From Ignavibacteriota bacterium (GTDB lineage Bacteria > Bacteroidota > Ignavibacteria > Tepidaquicellales > OLB5): a stretch of DNA of 52,133 bases. Position numbers and translations under genes: made by a program. The notes under the pieces are model-generated. The model was not told where the DNA came from. It saw only the letters and a program-made list of their open reading frames with translations, and made no database searches. The stretch is from NCBI GenBank assembly GCA_003820375.1, contig RPQH01000024.1, positions 1 to 52,133 on the forward strand, in the 5' to 3' direction. Each line of letters opens with the position of its first letter. Positions within the stretch are counted from its first letter, which is position 1. Of the stretch, positions 9,226 through 17,405 are shown piece by piece.

Positions 9226-9397
9226 GGAAATATATTTTAAATAATTTAAAACAATTATACCCAAACAAAGTACATATACCAATAAAAACAAGATCTTATT
9301 TAATATAGAAGACACAAATAATTAAAAAAAGGAAGTAAAAATTATTACAAAAGTTCTATACTTTTAAAAGGGATGATTGAACTAATCCGAGTACCTC

Positions 9398-9645
9398 CTA
9401 TTGACAATTAGGCGCAAGCGGGAGAACCTGCATTACCATAAATAAAGATCCCCGCTTTTTCGCGGGAATACTTACCATGCTCTTCCAACGGGATTCTTGA
9501 ACGAAGTGAAATCCCGCTGAAGGCGATAGCCGGATAGCAGGAGAACCTGCATTAACTAAATAAAAAGCCAAACCTTGTTCAGGACTGGCTATAATTCGCA
9601 ATTCACAATTCCTGCCTGCAGCAGGCAGGCGAAATTCGCAATTGG
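9398..9645. repeat. Intergenic palindromes and direct repeats upstream of tRNA-Glu
   Basis: No credible gene. There is a CCCGC/GCGGG hairpin at 9451-9466, the direct repeat GGAGAACCTGCATTA at 9421 and 9540, and a 19-nt palindrome CCTGCCTGCAGCAGGCAGG at 9611-9629 flanked by AATTCGCAATTCACAATT-type sequence. The same palindrome with the same flanks recurs at 19086-19104, next to the long dispersed repeat, and the flank alone recurs near 51550-51580. Confidence 0.7.
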
Positions 9646-9647
9646 AT

Positions 9648-9722
9648 TGGCGCTCCCAACGGGATTCGAACCCGTATTACCACCTTGAAAGGGTGGTGAC
9701 CTAACCCTTAGTCGATGGGAGC
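9648..9722 (-). tRNA. tRNA-Glu (UUC anticodon)
   Basis: On the minus strand the 75-nt sequence folds as a cloverleaf: acceptor arms GCTCCCA and TGGGAGC, D arm around GACTAAGGGTTAGGTC, anticodon stem CCACC/GGTGG around loop CTTTCAA (anticodon TTC) and T arm ACGGGTTCGAATCCCGT. A discriminator G and an encoded CCA complete the 3' end. No second tRNA is adjacent. Confidence 0.96.
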
Positions 9723-9850
9723 AAAATTTAATTGAATTACAATAATATGAAGAATTTTTGTAAAATTAAAGGGAAAAGAGTAGCAAATAACATTTAAGAA
9801 ATTTCAGATAATAAATAATCTTTTAAACTGTATAATCATGGTTCTGGTTT

Positions 9851-10354
9851 TCAATACTTAATTGAAGCAAGCGCTTCTTTCAGTTTATTATATGTATCTT
9901 CCATCGCTTCAGATACCACCTTCACATCATTAAATACAGGCATGAAGTTCGTATCGCCATCCCACCGAGGTACGATATGGAAATGAATATGGCCATCTAT
10001 ACCTGCTCCCGAACACCTGCCAAGGTTTGCACCGATGTTATATCCGTGCGGATGAATAGATGCTTTTAGCAGTTCGCACCCAAAGTTAATATTCTTCATA
10101 CAATCAAGGTTTGTTTCATCGTCCAAATCATTCAATGTAGAAGTATGAATGTAAGGTACAATCATTAAATGCCCGCTGTTATAAGGATAAAGGTTCATCA
10201 CAATAAAACAATTGCTGCTTCTGTGAATTATATAATTTTCCTTATCCTTATCGGCATTTACCATGTTGCAAAAAAGGCAGCCGTCATTTTTTTCATTTCC
10301 GGGCTTAAAAGAATCTATATATTTTGAACGCCACGGTGACCAGAGTTTATCCAT
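9851..10354 (-). CDS. HIT-family nucleotide hydrolase/transferase
   Basis: 167 residues. The histidine triad is in GHIHFHIVPRW (H122, H124, H126), with an upstream conserved His in GHLMIVPYIH. C26 and C29 (CLFCNM) are probably half of a zinc site, as in bacterial Ap4A phosphorylase-like HIT proteins. The N-terminal WSPWRSKYI motif is typical of the Ap4A phosphorylase/Fhit-like branch common in Bacteroidota and Actinobacteria. It probably cleaves dinucleoside polyphosphates or AMP-linked metabolites in the cytoplasm. It stands alone, downstream of a repeat-rich gap, and its substrate is not certain. Confidence 0.9.
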   Translation of the reverse strand: MDKLWSPWRSKYIDSFKPGNEKNDGCLFCNMVNADKDKENYIIHRSSNCFIVMNLYPYNSGHLMIVPYIHTSTLNDLDDETNLDCMKNINFGCELLKASIHPHGYNIGANLGRCSGAGIDGHIHFHIVPRWDGDTNFMPVFNDVKVVSEAMEDTYNKLKEALASIKY

Positions 10355-10367
10355 AAGTTTCCCTCCA

Positions 10368-10714
10368 TTGCGAGCCGGTTTTGTAGAATATATTTTTTAA
10401 AACGTTCATTTATTCAAATATAATTAATTTTTTTTTATAATAAGGAAGCGAAGCAATCCCAATAATGAGATGAAGGATTTATATTGGAAAAATTGCTATA
10501 ATATTTATAAAGAAGCGAAGCAATCTTTCGTTCCATATTTGGGATTGCTTCGCTATCAAATTTATTTCACACTTAAGTAATTTAAAAGTCTAAGTTGCTT
10601 ATCAAATCCTTACAACCTTACCGGCTCGCAATTTGTCATCAGCAATCCATCATTTCATTATTGGGATTGCTTCGCTATAATATTTATTGAACTCTTAAGT
10701 AATTTAAAAGTCTA
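10368..10714. repeat. Nested inverted repeats built on AGCGAAGCAATC
   Basis: AGCGAAGCAATC occurs at 10447 and 10514 and its complement GATTGCTTCGCT at 10543 and 10664. ATTGCGAGCCGGT (10368) pairs with ACCGGCTCGCAAT (10619). CTTAAGTAATTTAAAAGTCTAA is directly repeated near 10574 and 10693. The unit CAATCCCAATAATGA is mirrored by TCATTATTGGGATTG. The block looks like several insertions of one palindromic element; no ORF is present. Confidence 0.75.
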
Positions 10715-10723
10715 ATTTGACAT

Positions 10724-10818
10724 CAACTCACAACTCTCCAACTCACAACTCTCCAACTCACAACTCTCCAACTCACAACTCTCCAACTCTCAACTCTCCA
10801 ACTCTCCAACTCCCGAAC
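10724..10818 (-). repeat. 8-15-nt AACTCTCC tandem array abutting the EF-G-like stop codon
   Basis: Repeated CAACTCACAACTCTC and then CAACTCTC units run without break up to 3 nt before the stop codon at 10821. On the coding strand of the upstream gene the unit reads GAGAGTTG. Confidence 0.85.
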
Positions 10819-10820
10819 TC

Positions 10821-12920
10821 TTACGCTGCTGCTGCTTCTTTTTCTTTCTGTGCTTCAGCTATAATCTTTGTTTCAACTTCTTTCGGTACTTCTTCATAAT
10901 GGGAGAATTTACGTTTGAATATTCCCCTGCCCTGTGTAATTGAACGGAGCTTTGTTGCATAGTTATGCAGGTCAGCAAGAGGTACAGTTGCCTTAATTAC
11001 CTGCAGTTTTCCGTTTGAGTCCATCCCTGATATCTTGCCTCTTCTTGATGAAATATCACCCATAACATCACCCATGAATTCTTCAGGTACTGTTACCTGT
11101 ATTTCATAAATTGGCTCAAGAAGTATTGGCTTAGCTTCAAGGAATCCTTTTTTAAATGCCTGTGCCCCGGCTATCTTGAACGCCATTTCTGATGAATCAA
11201 CATCATGATATGAACCGTAATGACAAGCAACTTTCACATCAACAACGGGATAACTTGCAAGCGGTCCTTTTACCATAGCTTCGCGTACACCCTTTTCAAC
11301 TGCAGGAATAAATTTACCGGGAATCACACCGCCGACTATTTCATCAATAAATTCAAAACCCTGTCCCCTCTTCATCGGTTCAAGGCGTAAGAAAACATGC
11401 CCGTATTGTCCATGCCCGCCGGATTGTTTCTTATGTTTATATTCTACACTTTCAATTTTACCTTTTATAGTTTCACGGTAAGGTATTTTGGGTTCAACTA
11501 CATTTACATCTACACCGTATTTTTCTTTTAAGCGGTTAATAATAACGGTAAGGTGAAGTTCACCCTGTCCGCTGATAATAGTCTGTCCGAGTTCCGGGTT
11601 ATAGGTGAAAAGGAATGTGGGGTCTTCTTCATGCAAGTGGCTTAAGCCCGCTGCAATTTTATCTTCATCACCCTTTGCCTTTGGTGTTAATGCACTTGAT
11701 ACTAACGGGTCAGGAAATACAATTTCATCAACAGACACATTGAAGCTTCTCCCGGTTAGTGTATTATTAACGTGAGTATCTTTCAGCTTTACAACAGCAC
11801 CGATATCGCCTGTTACAATTTCAGTAAGCTCTTTCCTGTTCTTGCCGTTCATCTGGAATATCTGTGTAAGACGCTCAATTTTATTCCTGTTCTGGTTCTG
11901 CAAATCCATACCTGCAGTTGCCGAGCCCGAAAGCACTCTGAAAAATGACATTTCACCAACGTGCGGCTCTGATAATGTTTTAAACACGAATAATATCGGT
12001 TCACCGGTTGTTGTTGGTTTAATTTCAACAAGCTCACCATTGCCTGTCTTCGTTCCGCTGAATATCGCGGAATCAAGCGGGTTAGGACAGTAATTAATTA
12101 CAAAATCAATTAATGTTGATGTCCCAATATTGTGAATTGCAGAAGTACATATAACCGGAAATATTAATTTCTCTTTTATACCTTTAGATAATCCGTGAAC
12201 AAGGTCTTCTTCGGATAATGAACCGCCTGCTTCAAAGAACTTATTCATGAGCTCTTCATCTTCTTCAGCAACAATCTCCACCAATTCCTGGTGAAGCTGC
12301 TGTGCTTTATCTTTCAGGTCATCAGGAATATCTTCCTCGGTATATTCACTTTTTGTATCCCTGGAAAACTTCAGCATTTTCATTTTGATAACATCAACGA
12401 TGCTGTCAAAATTAAGTCCTTCGTTCACCGGGAACTGAACTACTGCAACATGATTTCCATAATATTCTTTAAGCTGGCTGATAGTATTATCGAACTTGGA
12501 ATTCTCATAATCTATCTTATTAACAACAAAAACAGTTTCGATGCCGTATTCCTTGGCATATCCAACTGTTATTTCGGTTCCGACTTCAACGCCTTCAACC
12601 GAATTGACAACAATGAGTGCGGTATCCATAACTCTCATAGCAGATTTAACGGAACCGGTAAAATCAGTGTATCCGGGTGTATCTATTATGTTCAGCTTAT
12701 GGTTATTTACATTCAAGCACAGCACCGATGAATTAATAGAAATCTGTCTTGCAATTTCATCTTTGCTGTAATCGGAAACAGTAGTTCCTTCTTCTATTCT
12801 TCCGAACCTGGTAGTGGTACCGGTGCAATATAAAATAGATTCAGCAAGAATAGTTTTTCCTGAACCTCCATGGCCTGCAATTACGAGGTTCCTAATCTGT
12901 TTAGAATTAATAGTACCCAA
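10821..12920 (-). CDS. Elongation factor G-like translational GTPase (EF-G-like subfamily)
   Basis: 699 residues. The start is TTG at 12920, preceded by an AAGGGG ribosome-binding stretch. G1 is GHGGSGKT (16-23), G3 is DTPGYTDF, G4 is NKID and G5 is TSAI. The switch I region lacks the classical RGITI: after EGTTVSDYSKDEIARQ it reads ISI. Domains II to V are all present (IIGQGELHLTVI-like domain III, GGHGQYGHVFLRLEPM domain IV, and an EEFMGDVMGDISSRRGKISGM domain V). This combination identifies the EF-G-like (EF-G-2/EF-G II) branch found beside the housekeeping EF-G in Chlorobi, Thermotogae and others. Its role could be in recycling, stress translation or another ribosomal step. The gene is not next to rpsL/rpsG/tuf, which also fits a paralogue. 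The tail ends in a short KEKEAAAA run. Confidence 0.88.
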   Translation of the reverse strand: MGTINSKQIRNLVIAGHGGSGKTILAESILYCTGTTTRFGRIEEGTTVSDYSKDEIARQISINSSVLCLNVNNHKLNIIDTPGYTDFTGSVKSAMRVMDTALIVVNSVEGVEVGTEITVGYAKEYGIETVFVVNKIDYENSKFDNTISQLKEYYGNHVAVVQFPVNEGLNFDSIVDVIKMKMLKFSRDTKSEYTEEDIPDDLKDKAQQLHQELVEIVAEEDEELMNKFFEAGGSLSEEDLVHGLSKGIKEKLIFPVICTSAIHNIGTSTLIDFVINYCPNPLDSAIFSGTKTGNGELVEIKPTTTGEPILFVFKTLSEPHVGEMSFFRVLSGSATAGMDLQNQNRNKIERLTQIFQMNGKNRKELTEIVTGDIGAVVKLKDTHVNNTLTGRSFNVSVDEIVFPDPLVSSALTPKAKGDEDKIAAGLSHLHEEDPTFLFTYNPELGQTIISGQGELHLTVIINRLKEKYGVDVNVVEPKIPYRETIKGKIESVEYKHKKQSGGHGQYGHVFLRLEPMKRGQGFEFIDEIVGGVIPGKFIPAVEKGVREAMVKGPLASYPVVDVKVACHYGSYHDVDSSEMAFKIAGAQAFKKGFLEAKPILLEPIYEIQVTVPEEFMGDVMGDISSRRGKISGMDSNGKLQVIKATVPLADLHNYATKLRSITQGRGIFKRKFSHYEEVPKEVETKIIAEAQKEKEAAAA

Positions 12921-12980
12921 TAAATTTCCCCTTACTTTATAATTAAGCTAATGTTATAGTGTTAATATTTTGGATTCTTT

Positions 12981-13445
12981 TCAGAAATCTTCGTCGGATG
13001 TTTCTGATAACGGAGTATACGATTTACGCTTGCCGGGAAGATTATCTGAACCGGTAAGAGCTTTAATAAATGTTCTGACTCCTGTACTAAATGAAGAGAC
13101 CAGGTTCAATACATTATTTACCTGTGATTCAACTTCCCTTTGTGTATTCTTTTCGAATTCAATAATAGAGTCGGCTCGTTCCTTTACTGAATCCACAATT
13201 GTTTCAACTTTAGCAACCTGCAGCTTAACATTGTTAGTAATTTCCGCTACATTAGAAGATATAACCTGTGCATTATCTAAAACAGGTTCTATCTTCTTCT
13301 GCAGTCCTTCAACATCCTGCTGAACCTTATCCATCGTCTTCGTAATCTTCTTAAGTGAAACTATGAGATAAATTCCGAGCACAGCCAAAACCAAAAAAAG
13401 AATTATCTCAGCAATTACTACTACGGTATCCAGTGTATCCATCAC
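12981..13445 (-). CDS. DUF948-type membrane-anchored coiled-coil protein
   Basis: 154 residues. One N-terminal membrane helix (about 8-31, TVVVIAEIILFLVLAVLGIY) is followed by a long amphipathic coiled coil (about 33-125) and a polar tail with GKRKSYTPLSETSDEDF. This fits DUF948/YoxC-like proteins of the cell envelope. It lies 30 bp downstream of the YtxH-like gene in the same direction; such pairs are often found together in general-stress or envelope contexts. It lacks enzyme motifs and probably acts as a structural or signalling anchor. Confidence 0.75.
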   Translation of the reverse strand: MMDTLDTVVVIAEIILFLVLAVLGIYLIVSLKKITKTMDKVQQDVEGLQKKIEPVLDNAQVISSNVAEITNNVKLQVAKVETIVDSVKERADSIIEFEKNTQREVESQVNNVLNLVSSFSTGVRTFIKALTGSDNLPGKRKSYTPLSETSDEDF

Positions 13446-13475
13446 ATTTAATTTATGCTAATTTAAAAAAATCTC

Positions 13476-13895
13476 TTAACCTTTGTTTCTTTCATCTTTG
13501 TAAGCATCAACGCCGGCTTTAATGGCATCTTTTACTTTAACAGACTCATCTGCGATTTTTTCTTTTGCCGTTTCAAGTGTTGCAGTTGTTTTATCTTTAG
13601 CTACGTTAAGAATTTTATTCGCATCCTCAAGCAGTGAACCTGCTTTTTTCTTTGCTTCCGAAATTAACTCTTCGGATTTTCTTTTGCCTTCGTTGATAAG
13701 GTCCTGTGCTTTATGTTTTGCAATATCAAGATATTCTTCAGCATCATCAAGTATTTCATCTTTTTTTATTTTTATATCGGCTCTGAGCTCTTTGCCGCTT
13801 TTGGGAGCATATAGAAGAGCAAAAATACCTCCGACAATACCGCCTGCAAGAAAACCTATCAAAAGCCCTTTTGCCATACCTTTTTCTTCTGACAT
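13476..13895 (-). CDS. YtxH-domain envelope protein
   Basis: 139 residues from the ATG at 13895. The in-frame ATG at 13910 is rejected because the GGAGGG ribosome-binding site lies between the two, 8 nt before the second. A glycine-rich membrane segment (LLIGFLAGGIVGGIFALLY) runs straight into APKSGKELR, the YtxH signature, followed by a lysine- and alanine-rich amphipathic helix of about 95 residues with apolipophorin-like repeats (AKHKAQDLINEGKRKSEEL, AKKKAGSLLEDANK). It is the first gene of the YtxH-DUF948 pair. A membrane or stress-tolerance role is known for the family in general terms only. Confidence 0.82.
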   Translation of the reverse strand: MSEEKGMAKGLLIGFLAGGIVGGIFALLYAPKSGKELRADIKIKKDEILDDAEEYLDIAKHKAQDLINEGKRKSEELISEAKKKAGSLLEDANKILNVAKDKTTATLETAKEKIADESVKVKDAIKAGVDAYKDERNKG

Positions 13896-14101
13896 TTTAT
13901 TACCCTCCATTTAATTTTTTTAACTTCCGGTTTATCCCTTAAATTTATCAAGAATTAGCTGTAAATACAAGATAATATTAAGGTGAAAAAATTCAATTTA
14001 TCTCTACAATATTTATGCAAAATTTGAGCTTTTAGGTTCCCATAAAGTATTTTGGGGGTATTGAAAAATCTGCTGCTGCTTATCCTGTTGTTCATGTTAA
14101 T

Positions 14102-14327
14102 TCAGAAATCCGGCAATTCACCATAACCCGGTTTCCCCTGCACTCCGTGTTTATGCCTTAAATCAATTAAATCCTTTAAGTTAGCGACAACTTTCACGGT
14201 CTAAGTACATTGCAGGTATTGTGAAGACCGGTTTATATTTGTTTGCTCTAGCTTTCTCATCATTTGCAGGCAAGTTGAAAGCTGAAAATAAAATTAATGA
14301 TAATATCTTATTTGTAATGCAAACCAT
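14102..14327 (-). pseudogene. Small secreted-protein gene with a frameshift
   Basis: Too short for routine ORF calling. From ATG at 14327 one frame reads a signal-peptide-like start (MVCITNKILSLILFSAF) and then NLPANDEKARANKYKPVF, TIPAMYLDRESCR and a stop. Another frame picks up at about 14197 with VVANLKDLIDLRHKHGV and QGKPGYGELPDF, and stops at 14102. The whole span is 226 nt, that is 75 codons plus one base, so one extra base near 14188-14197 would explain the break. Joined, it gives a secreted protein of about 74 residues. Both halves look like real protein, but I recognise no family. It may be a true pseudogene or an assembly indel. Confidence 0.45.
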
Positions 14328-14483
14328 ATAAATTTAATATAGTAAACATACTATTATAAACTCACTCGTTTTCGGTATCAATATCAATTTATTATTGTAT
14401 GTTAATTCAATATTTTTGTTTTAAATATTTATTTTATAAATATTTATATCTGAATTATCTTGTCTTAAATTAAATTACCGGTA

Positions 14484-15083
14484 ATGAAAAAAACTTTATT
14501 GCTTCTAATCATCCTTTTTATTTTTACACCTGATATTCAATCACAGAAATTAAAAAACGAGATGGCTTTCAGTTACGGCTTTGGCTCAATACAGGAAATA
14601 GGAACAGATCTCGGAATAGGCTTATTGATTTATGCTTTTGATATTTTCACGGATTCCTCTGATATTTCAGGTGCATCAGGACCTATCATTCTCAAATATA
14701 ATAAATTCGTTAGCAGCAATATAAGTTTTGGTTTGACTGCTTCATACACAGGTATGAGTATAACAAATTACAGCTCGTCAACCGAACCAAGAACGGAAAC
14801 TCATTATAGTGTAAAATTTTATACGTTAATGGGTAACGCCAATTTTATTTATTCACCTAAAAACATCATTCAGCTTTACTCAGGTATCAGCCTGGGTATG
14901 ACTTTTGCAAATGCAAAGGCTACATCAACCGTTACAAAAGAACCATATAACAACAGCGGAAGCACATTAGCAGTTCAGGTTAATGCACTTGGAATTCGTG
15001 TCGGCAATAAAATCGGCGGATTTTTAGAGCTGGGGCTCGGGTATAATGGAATTGTTAACGGCGGGTTTTCGGTAAAATTTTAA
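14484..15083 (+). CDS. Outer-membrane beta-barrel protein
   Basis: 199 residues with a signal peptide of about 1-20 (leucine-rich, ending DIQSQ). Alternating strands end in aromatic residues (NEMAFSYGFGSIQE, NISFGLTASYTGM, HYSVKFYTLMGNANFIY, IQLYSGISLGMTF, LGLGYNGIVNGGFSVKF), and the final residue is Phe, as expected for BAM-dependent barrels. It is probably an eight-stranded, OmpW/PorT-like barrel of unknown role. It has its own terminator. The 13911-14483 gap contains only the frameshifted small gene described above. Confidence 0.75.
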   Translation: MKKTLLLLIILFIFTPDIQSQKLKNEMAFSYGFGSIQEIGTDLGIGLLIYAFDIFTDSSDISGASGPIILKYNKFVSSNISFGLTASYTGMSITNYSSSTEPRTETHYSVKFYTLMGNANFIYSPKNIIQLYSGISLGMTFANAKATSTVTKEPYNNSGSTLAVQVNALGIRVGNKIGGFLELGLGYNGIVNGGFSVKF

Positions 15084-15086
15084 ATT

Positions 15087-15116
15087 AAAAAAGCCGGATT
15101 TGCTCCGGCTTTTTTC
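15087..15116 (+). terminator. Rho-independent terminator of the beta-barrel gene
   Basis: Perfect 12-bp arms AAAAAAGCCGGA and TCCGGCTTTTTT around a 5-nt loop begin 3 nt after the stop codon. The A/T symmetry lets it act in both directions. Confidence 0.92.
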
Positions 15117-15122
15117 TATGCT

Positions 15123-15270
15123 TTAACACTGTTGCACTTAACACACTCTATACACTCCAAACTCTATACACTCAACACACTCTATACACTCTATACTTTT
15201 AAAAACACACCCCGTCTCCCGATTTCCGCTGTCGCTCCATCGGGATCCACCCCTCTCGAAAGGGGAATCC
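15123..15270. repeat. ACACTCTAT tandem array and CCCC-TCGA-GGGG palindrome
   Basis: A degenerate 9-nt array of ACACTCTAT/ACACTCAAC units (about 15130-15198) is followed by a palindromic CCCCTCTCGAAAGGGG with trailing AATCC (15250-15270). A close relative of the palindrome, CCCCCTTCGAAAGGGGG, lies at 19450-19466, also followed by AATCC and a CCTGTT-rich stretch, so this is a dispersed element. Confidence 0.7.
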
Positions 15271-15311
15271 TTACCTGTTTAATCCTGCGTTAATTCCAGA
15301 ATCCATAAAAT

Positions 15312-15390
15312 TACTCAACACACTCAACACACTCAACACACTCAACACACTCAACACACTCAACACACTCTATACACTCAACACACTCTA
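15312..15390 (-). repeat. 9-nt ACACTCAAC tandem array overlapping the ammonia-lyase stop codon
   Basis: Seven or more units of ACACTCAAC run into the stop codon (15388-15390) of the ammonia-lyase gene. In the gene's coding sense the unit is GTTGAGTGT. Confidence 0.88.
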
Positions 15391-16956
15391 TTTCACTTTC
15401 TTACCATTTACCGTTTTTGCAGTTACTGTTAAATCTTCCAGGCTCCCCACTTCTTTCTCCACTTCAGCAAGTATCTCACATGATTTCACCAGTTCCTTCA
15501 TTTTAGTATGGTCTCTGTATAACGGGCGGTCAATATCAAGATGTTCAATATATTTGCGTATAACTTTCTTAGCCGCAGAAACACCCTGTCCCGGTGTAAA
15601 CTCACGGAAATCCAATGCCTGTGCTGCAGCCATAAATTCAATTCCAAGTATACCATAAGCATTATCAAGAATCTGCCCGGTCTTAATGGCTGTGTTCATT
15701 CCCATTGAGACAAAATCTTCCTGGTCAGCCGCTGCAGGAATTGATGCCATTGCAGCCGGTGTACAAAGTATTCTTTGTTCTACTATTAATGTATCTGCAG
15801 TATACTGACTCAACATCATACCGGAAAACATTCCTGCACCTTTGGTCAGGAATGCCGGCAGTCCTACACTTAATGCAGGATTTAGCAGCCTGTTCAATCT
15901 TCTTTCCGAAAGTACACTTATCATAGTTACTGCCGTTCCAACCATTTCCATCGGAAGTGATACCGGTGTTCCCTGGAAGTTTGCTCCGGTTAATGTTAAT
16001 CTTTCCTCCGGAAGAAATATCGGGTTATCTCCTACACCGTTCAATTCAATTTCAACCTGTGATTTAGCATAAGCAACAGCATCATGAGCCGCACCAATAA
16101 CCTGCGGAGTCGAACGCATTGAATAAGCATCCTGAACTTTAGTTTTTATTTTGCCGGTAACAAGGTCGCTGCCTTTAATACATTTCATTATGGCTTTAGC
16201 ACAGCGGACTGCACCGTTAAATCCGCGGAGCTGATGAAGTTTTTCATTATACGGTTTCAGGTTTGCAAGCAGGGCTTCCAGTGTCATAGCAGATGCAATT
16301 TCCGCCTGTTTAAGCCAGCGGTTAATATCAAAAAGATGTATTGCACTCATTGCAGTAAGCAGGTTGGAACCGTTAATAGTAGCCAATCCGTCGCGAGCTT
16401 TTAATCCGGGTATTAATATGCCGGCTCTTTCAAATGCAATGCTTCCGGGAAGGCGTTCACCTTTGTAAAATGCTTCACCTTCACCCATCATAAGCAGTGC
16501 TACCTGAGACATTGGAGCTAAATCACCGCATGCACCGACAGAACCCTTCTGGCAAACAACGGGCGTAACTTCCTTGTTTAACATCTCAATAAGAGTGTTT
16601 GTAATCTCCGGTCTGCATCCTGAATTACCATGTGCATGTACATTAATTCTCCCTGCCATTGCACCTCTTACATACTCAATTGGAGCCGGGTCCCCTATTC
16701 CGGCGGAATGATTATATATAAGATATTTCTGGAAATCCTTTACCTGCTCGTCGTTTAATACCACTTCTGAAAATTCACCTATTCCCGTATTTACACCATA
16801 CATAATTTCATGATTGCGAATCTTTTCTTCCAGCATTTCACGGCATACTTTTATGCGTTCAAGAGCATCGGGATGAAGCTCGACCTTTTCACGGTGCCTT
16901 GCTATCCGGACAAGCTTTTCTACTGTTAAACCCGAACCATCCAGTACGATTGACAT
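15388..16956 (-). CDS. MIO-type aromatic amino acid/histidine ammonia-lyase with an Ala-Cys-Gly cofactor triad
   Basis: 522 residues, normal length for HAL/PAL/TAL enzymes. These eliminate ammonia from an amino acid using a cofactor (MIO) made by cyclisation of an Ala-Ser-Gly triad. Here the triad reads A142-C143-G144 in GSVGACGDLAP, encoded by GCA-TGC-GGT. Other active-site motifs are kept: Y53 in YGVNTG, H83, N195 in INGSN, Y277 in DAYSMR, and QEDFVSM where histidine lyases have QEDHVSM. The HGNSGCRPE segment also differs from the RGFSGIR of HutH. No hutU, hutI or hutG genes are nearby, so histidine is not the assured substrate; phenylalanine or tyrosine lyase or aminomutase is possible. 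An AGGAAGG ribosome-binding site precedes the ATG. A small gene lies 61 bp upstream in the same direction. Confidence 0.9.
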   Translation of the reverse strand: MSIVLDGSGLTVEKLVRIARHREKVELHPDALERIKVCREMLEEKIRNHEIMYGVNTGIGEFSEVVLNDEQVKDFQKYLIYNHSAGIGDPAPIEYVRGAMAGRINVHAHGNSGCRPEITNTLIEMLNKEVTPVVCQKGSVGACGDLAPMSQVALLMMGEGEAFYKGERLPGSIAFERAGILIPGLKARDGLATINGSNLLTAMSAIHLFDINRWLKQAEIASAMTLEALLANLKPYNEKLHQLRGFNGAVRCAKAIMKCIKGSDLVTGKIKTKVQDAYSMRSTPQVIGAAHDAVAYAKSQVEIELNGVGDNPIFLPEERLTLTGANFQGTPVSLPMEMVGTAVTMISVLSERRLNRLLNPALSVGLPAFLTKGAGMFSGMMLSQYTADTLIVEQRILCTPAAMASIPAAADQEDFVSMGMNTAIKTGQILDNAYGILGIEFMAAAQALDFREFTPGQGVSAAKKVIRKYIEHLDIDRPLYRDHTKMKELVKSCEILAEVEKEVGSLEDLTVTAKTVNGKKVK

Positions 16957-17017
16957 TTTGTTACCTTCCTTTAGTATTTTTTTGATGCATCATCTCACTG
17001 ATGAAGCCAAAATTATT

Positions 17018-17221
17018 TTAATGAACCTTTTGTGAGATTCTTTGTTTTGTATTTAATTCCTGACCTTTTTGTACTGCTTTATATATTTCATCTAAATATT
17101 TCTGTACCTTCCATCCTATGATAGGGTCTTCGGTCATTTTTGTAAATTCTCTTTTTGTCTGAATATTCATTAAAGACATTGCTGTCTCACGGGCAATCTC
17201 TAATATTTTATCTCTTGGCAT
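17018..17221 (-). CDS. Small hypothetical protein upstream of the ammonia-lyase
   Basis: 67 residues, mostly helical and charged (MPRDKILEIARETAMSLMNI, then a K/E/Q-rich tail ending RISQKVH). There is no signal peptide and no family I recognise. It is probably in one transcript with the ammonia-lyase, 61 bp downstream. Amino-acid composition is protein-like and the frame stays open over its whole length, but at this size a chance ORF cannot be excluded. Confidence 0.5.
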   Translation of the reverse strand: MPRDKILEIARETAMSLMNIQTKREFTKMTEDPIIGWKVQKYLDEIYKAVQKGQELNTKQRISQKVH

Positions 17222-17405
17222 AATTAATATATTGGAATAAAAGTTTATAAAGAAATGAATTAGGATTCACTGTTTGTCCCGTTTCAAAAGGACAATTTAA
17301 GAAACTGTTATTTGAAGTGTAAAGCTTAGTATTCAAAATTTGTAACAGGAATTATTTAACCTGCATCCAAAAATAATAAGAAGTTGAGAAAATAAACAGG
17401 AAAAA

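Noticed and set aside
10717..10899. Plus-strand ORF with an NSPTH repeat
   Set aside because: It is read from the AACTCTCC array and the antisense of the EF-G-like C-terminus.
15388..16956. Naming the ammonia-lyase HutH within a histidine-use operon
   Set aside because: There are no hutU, hutI, hutG or urocanate transport genes and several active-site positions differ, so substrate is left open.
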